NCBI GenBank assembly: GCA_950097605.1
Contig: CATNEU010000055.1
Coordinates: 1-8,124, forward strand
DNA length: 8,124 nucleotides
Direction: 5' to 3'
Origin: an uncultured Oscillospiraceae bacterium
Lineage (GTDB): Bacteria > Bacillota > Clostridia > Oscillospirales > Ruminococcaceae
Within the stretch, counting starts at the first letter, position 1. Each line of letters begins with the position of its first letter. Both the position numbers and the translations under genes were made by a program. The notes under the pieces were generated by a model, which was given only the letters and a program-made list of their open reading frames with translations, had not been told where the DNA came from and made no database searches. This document shows positions 6,141 to 8,124 of this stretch, one piece after another.

Positions 6141-7070
6141 CTACAGGCCCTGCGCGCTCCGGCTGGAACCGCCGTCTTCAAACGAGACGGGGTTGTCGGC
6201 GGCAACCCGTTCTACCAGCGTATCGAACAACTCCGTATCAATATATTCCTGCACCACAATCCGCTGAATATCTTCATAGGGCTTGTATTCCAGCACTTTG
6301 TCGTCGATGACGCCTGCAAGTGCCACGCCGTCCTTCTCATAGGCAAACGACGCGCCTTTTTTATAGTCGGTCAGAATCCGCAGCAGATCCTGGTCGAGCT
6401 TTTCGAGCGTGCGCAGGTCCGAAAGGGTCACGGTATGGGTTTGTTTGTCCTGCGTTCCCTGCTCCCATACGGTATAGGTGATGTCGTCCCGTGCGACATA
6501 CCGGTCCATGTTTTTTTCATAAAATGCCTTGCTCCCCGCTTTTGTCCGCCTGCCGGCCCGGTCTGCCAGCGCTTCGGTCAATTGCAGGCGCAGGTTGCTG
6601 GTGGTAAACAGATAATAGCCTGTCAGATCGAACTTGGTTGGGCCGTAAAACGTCTCGCCGCGCTCTTTCTTGCGCGCACGGGAGGCGTTTTCCTGCTCCA
6701 TCTGCGCTTGTAGCTGCTCGAAAGAAAACGGCTGCATAATCCCAAGCTTTTCGGCCAGGTAAAACTGCGCGTTCATCTCCGCTGCATAGTCCCGCGCGCG
6801 CCGGTCGATCTCCTCTGTGTCGTCGCGGTCCTCCAATTCACGGCGGACAATGCCGCTGTAGAACGCCAATTCTTCTTTTCCAATCGTACGGCTGTAGCCG
6901 CTCAGTTGCAGGCCTTCGAGCAGTTCCGCCTCGATCTTGCCCGCATCGGGTTCCGGTTCTCGCGAAACCAGTATAAATCCTGCCAATCCAATTACAATTA
7001 GTATAATAACTGCTAAAAATATAAAAATAGGCCGTTTTCTGCGCTTGACAGCCTGCTCTTTTTTCTGCAT
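6141..7070 (-). CDS. Membrane-anchored SurA/PrsA-like protein, putative folding factor
   Basis: A 309-residue protein. A basic start (KKEQAVKRRKR, 3-13) precedes one membrane segment (about 14-35), so most of the chain should face outward. Residues 44-180 are helical and charged, with a recognisable pattern: long helix (AAEMNAQFYLAEKLGI), then EQENASRARKKERG, FYGPTKFDLTGYYLFTTSNL and a further helix. This resembles the N-terminal chaperone region of SurA-type proteins that often accompany polysaccharide-degrading exoenzymes in Firmicutes. The segment 185-285 sits where a parvulin prolyl isomerase domain would be, but I see no clear parvulin signature, so isomerase activity is doubtful. It is not a lipoprotein: there is no lipobox Cys. 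The start at 7070 is preferred because AAGGTG lies 8 nt upstream; the in-frame ATG at 7088 lacks a ribosome site. The stop is 145 bp before the exoprotein gene, which suggests that gene's product is the client. Membrane topology is firm; the family call is moderate. Confidence 0.72.
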   Translation of the reverse strand: MQKKEQAVKRRKRPIFIFLAVIILIVIGLAGFILVSREPEPDAGKIEAELLEGLQLSGYSRTIGKEELAFYSGIVRRELEDRDDTEEIDRRARDYAAEMNAQFYLAEKLGIMQPFSFEQLQAQMEQENASRARKKERGETFYGPTKFDLTGYYLFTTSNLRLQLTEALADRAGRRTKAGSKAFYEKNMDRYVARDDITYTVWEQGTQDKQTHTVTLSDLRTLEKLDQDLLRILTDYKKGASFAYEKDGVALAGVIDDKVLEYKPYEDIQRIVVQEYIDTELFDTLVERVAADNPVSFEDGGSSRSAQGL

Positions 7071-7078
7071 AGATTCCA

Positions 7079-7084
7079 CACCTT
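7079..7084 (-). promoter_or_regulatory. Ribosome binding site of the SurA-like gene
   Basis: Minus-strand AAGGTG, 8 nt before the ATG at 7070. It is a moderate match, but clearly better than anything ahead of the alternative ATG codons at 7088 or 7175, so it settles the start. Confidence 0.6.
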
Positions 7085-7165
7085 CCATTTTATTTGCATA
7101 TAACCCTGTCTTCCAGGTGCAGCACATCGGATATATTCTTCCGCATTTTGTCTTATATATTGCTA

Positions 7166-7194
7166 ATGATACCAATTGTATGCACTCAATTCAA
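7166..7194 (-). promoter_or_regulatory. Predicted sigma-A promoter of the SurA-like/exoprotein locus
   Basis: On the minus strand TTGAAT (7189-7194, four of six), a 17-bp spacer and TATCAT (7166-7171, five of six). Transcription would start near 7159, leaving a leader of about 90 nt before the ATG at 7070. The AT-rich surroundings suit a promoter. I find no obvious operator or catabolite-repression (cre) site overlapping it. Confidence 0.58.
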
Positions 7195-7420
7195 TCGCTA
7201 TAGCCAAAGATTCTATAAAATAATGCATAAATACTCCAAAATTAACAAAACATATTTTTGATTTCTATGCAGTTTTCTAATTGTTTTTTACAAATTATTG
7301 TGCTTTTAGAATACTGCCATCCAAAAAATGCAGGATACCACTCAGAAAACAGATAGGCAATCGCTTGTTTTTCAGCGCATTCTTCATGAGGCGCCATTCT
7401 TTTGTAAACTCCAAGCGCAT
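7195..7420. other. AT-rich intergenic spacer
   Basis: Gene-free stretch between the coaX terminator and the promoter of the SurA-like gene. It is markedly more AT-rich than the coding DNA on either side, with many short A and T runs. I see no RNA gene, no strong hairpin and no credible small coding frame. The short minus-strand frames here lack ribosome sites, and the longest one starts inside coaX and runs through its terminator. Confidence 0.6.
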
Positions 7421-7449
7421 AAAAAAACAGGATGCCGCAGGCATCCTGT
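7421..7449 (-). terminator. Intrinsic terminator of coaX
   Basis: Perfect 10-bp stem: ACAGGATGCC (7427-7436), loop GCA (7437-7439), GGCATCCTGT (7440-7449). On the minus strand the hairpin is followed by six U residues (7421-7426). It begins 23 nt after the coaX stop codon. A run of A residues on the other side (7450-7456) makes it look bidirectional, but no plus-strand gene leads into it. Confidence 0.92.
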
Positions 7450-7472
7450 AAAAAAACCGTAGATTGTGTTTT

Positions 7473-8124
7473 TCAGCGGCGGCCGCCCTGCCGCGTATCC
7501 TCATAGATCATCCGCAGCCCGTCCAGCGTGAGGGTCTTGTCAATGGCCTCGAAAATACCCGAAACCTTGCCAATCATACGGGAAAGGCCGCCTGTTGCAA
7601 TGATCTTGACAGCGCCGCCAAGCTCCTCGCTGATCTTCTGGGTGATGTTGCACACGGCGCCGACATAGCCGTGCACGGCGCCCGCCTGCATGCTTTCGAC
7701 GGTGTTGGTGCCGATCACCTTTCCGGGATTCACAATTTCAATGCGCGGCAGCTTTGCAGCATTCTGAAACAGCGCGTCCATTGAAATGCGGATGCCCGGA
7801 TAGATCACGCCGCCCAGATACCGGCCCTGCGCGTCGATGGCGTCGAAGGTGGTGGCGGTGCCGAAATCCACGATGATCTGCGGCCCGCCATATTTGCGGA
7901 AGCCCGCGACGGCGTTGACCAGCCGGTCCGCGCCGACCTCGCGCGGATGGTCGTAAAGGTTCTCACTCTGCACCTCGACGTTCTCCCCTACGATCAGAGG
8001 CTCCTTGCCAAAGTATTTGCGGATGGCATTGGAAATCGAATACATCACCTGCGGCACAACCGAAGTGATGATAACGTCCTCAATCTTTGCCACCTGAATT
8101 CCCTGGATCATAAAAAACTGGGTG
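7473..8124 (-). CDS. coaX: Type III pantothenate kinase, N-terminus beyond window
   Basis: Phosphorylates pantothenate with ATP, the first committed step of coenzyme A synthesis, in the cytoplasm. About 216 residues are visible. The frame is still open at the right edge (residues TQFF precede the first visible Met at 8111), so that Met is internal. The family is about 255-260 residues long, so some 40-45 are missing, including the N-terminal DxGNT phosphate-binding motif. Counting from the Met at 8111, the visible family motifs are IITSVVP (14-20), PREVGADRLVNAVAG with the catalytic-type Asp of GADR (56-70), IIVDFGTATTFD (79-90), GGVIYPG (100-106) and ATGGLS (172-177). These ASKHA-fold motifs separate it from type I and type II pantothenate kinases. 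The stop is followed by a strong terminator, so coaX ends its transcription unit and is not linked to the exoprotein locus. Confidence 0.95.
   Translation of the reverse strand, partial: TQFFMIQGIQVAKIEDVIITSVVPQVMYSISNAIRKYFGKEPLIVGENVEVQSENLYDHPREVGADRLVNAVAGFRKYGGPQIIVDFGTATTFDAIDAQGRYLGGVIYPGIRISMDALFQNAAKLPRIEIVNPGKVIGTNTVESMQAGAVHGYVGAVCNITQKISEELGGAVKIIATGGLSRMIGKVSGIFEAIDKTLTLDGLRMIYEDTRQGGRR

Noticed and set aside
5996..6205. A 70-codon N-terminal extension of the exoprotein frame
   Set aside because: It overlaps the end of the SurA-like gene, is basic and low-quality as protein, and would bury the signal peptide. The strong ribosome site sits just before the ATG at 5995.
7295..7504. 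Small minus-strand frame of 69 codons between coaX and the SurA-like gene
   Set aside because: It begins inside coaX, reads through the coaX terminator, and neither its first nor its internal ATG has a properly spaced ribosome site.

Overview
All four genes lie on the minus strand, so in order of transcription the window reads from high to low coordinates: coaX (cut off at the right edge), a membrane-anchored SurA/PrsA-like protein, a very large secreted parallel beta-helix protein, and asnS (cut off at the left edge). Strong purine-rich Shine-Dalgarno sites, U-tract terminators, a type III pantothenate kinase, FIVAR and bacterial Ig-like modules and fairly GC-rich coding DNA point to a Firmicute of class Clostridia, most likely an Oscillospiraceae/Ruminococcaceae-type gut or plant-fibre anaerobe. 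This is inferred from gene content; no marker gene fixes the taxon.

Right block (7473-8124): the C-terminal five sixths or so of CoaX, the first step of coenzyme A synthesis, closed by a clean intrinsic terminator at 7421-7449. An AT-rich spacer follows (about 7071-7420) with a good sigma-A-type promoter at 7166-7194.

Middle block (1763-7070): a two-gene locus. The first gene encodes a 309-residue protein with one N-terminal membrane segment and a SurA-like helical region. 145 bp downstream is a 1410-residue exoprotein: signal peptide, jelly-roll carbohydrate-binding-like module, two beta-sandwich modules, a right-handed beta-helix of the pectate-lyase type, two nearly identical FIVAR modules and five Ig-like repeats. 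The likely reading is an extracellular polysaccharide-active enzyme with a dedicated membrane-bound folding factor. A strong terminator at 1697-1732 ends the block.

Left block (1-1523): asnS is preceded by its own promoter (1495-1523) and a leader of roughly 390 nt. Most of that leader consists of two complete 152-bp tandem repeats and a 30-bp third partial copy. Almost every base of a repeat unit can be placed in a stem. No T-box motif is visible. This leader is the most unusual object in the window.
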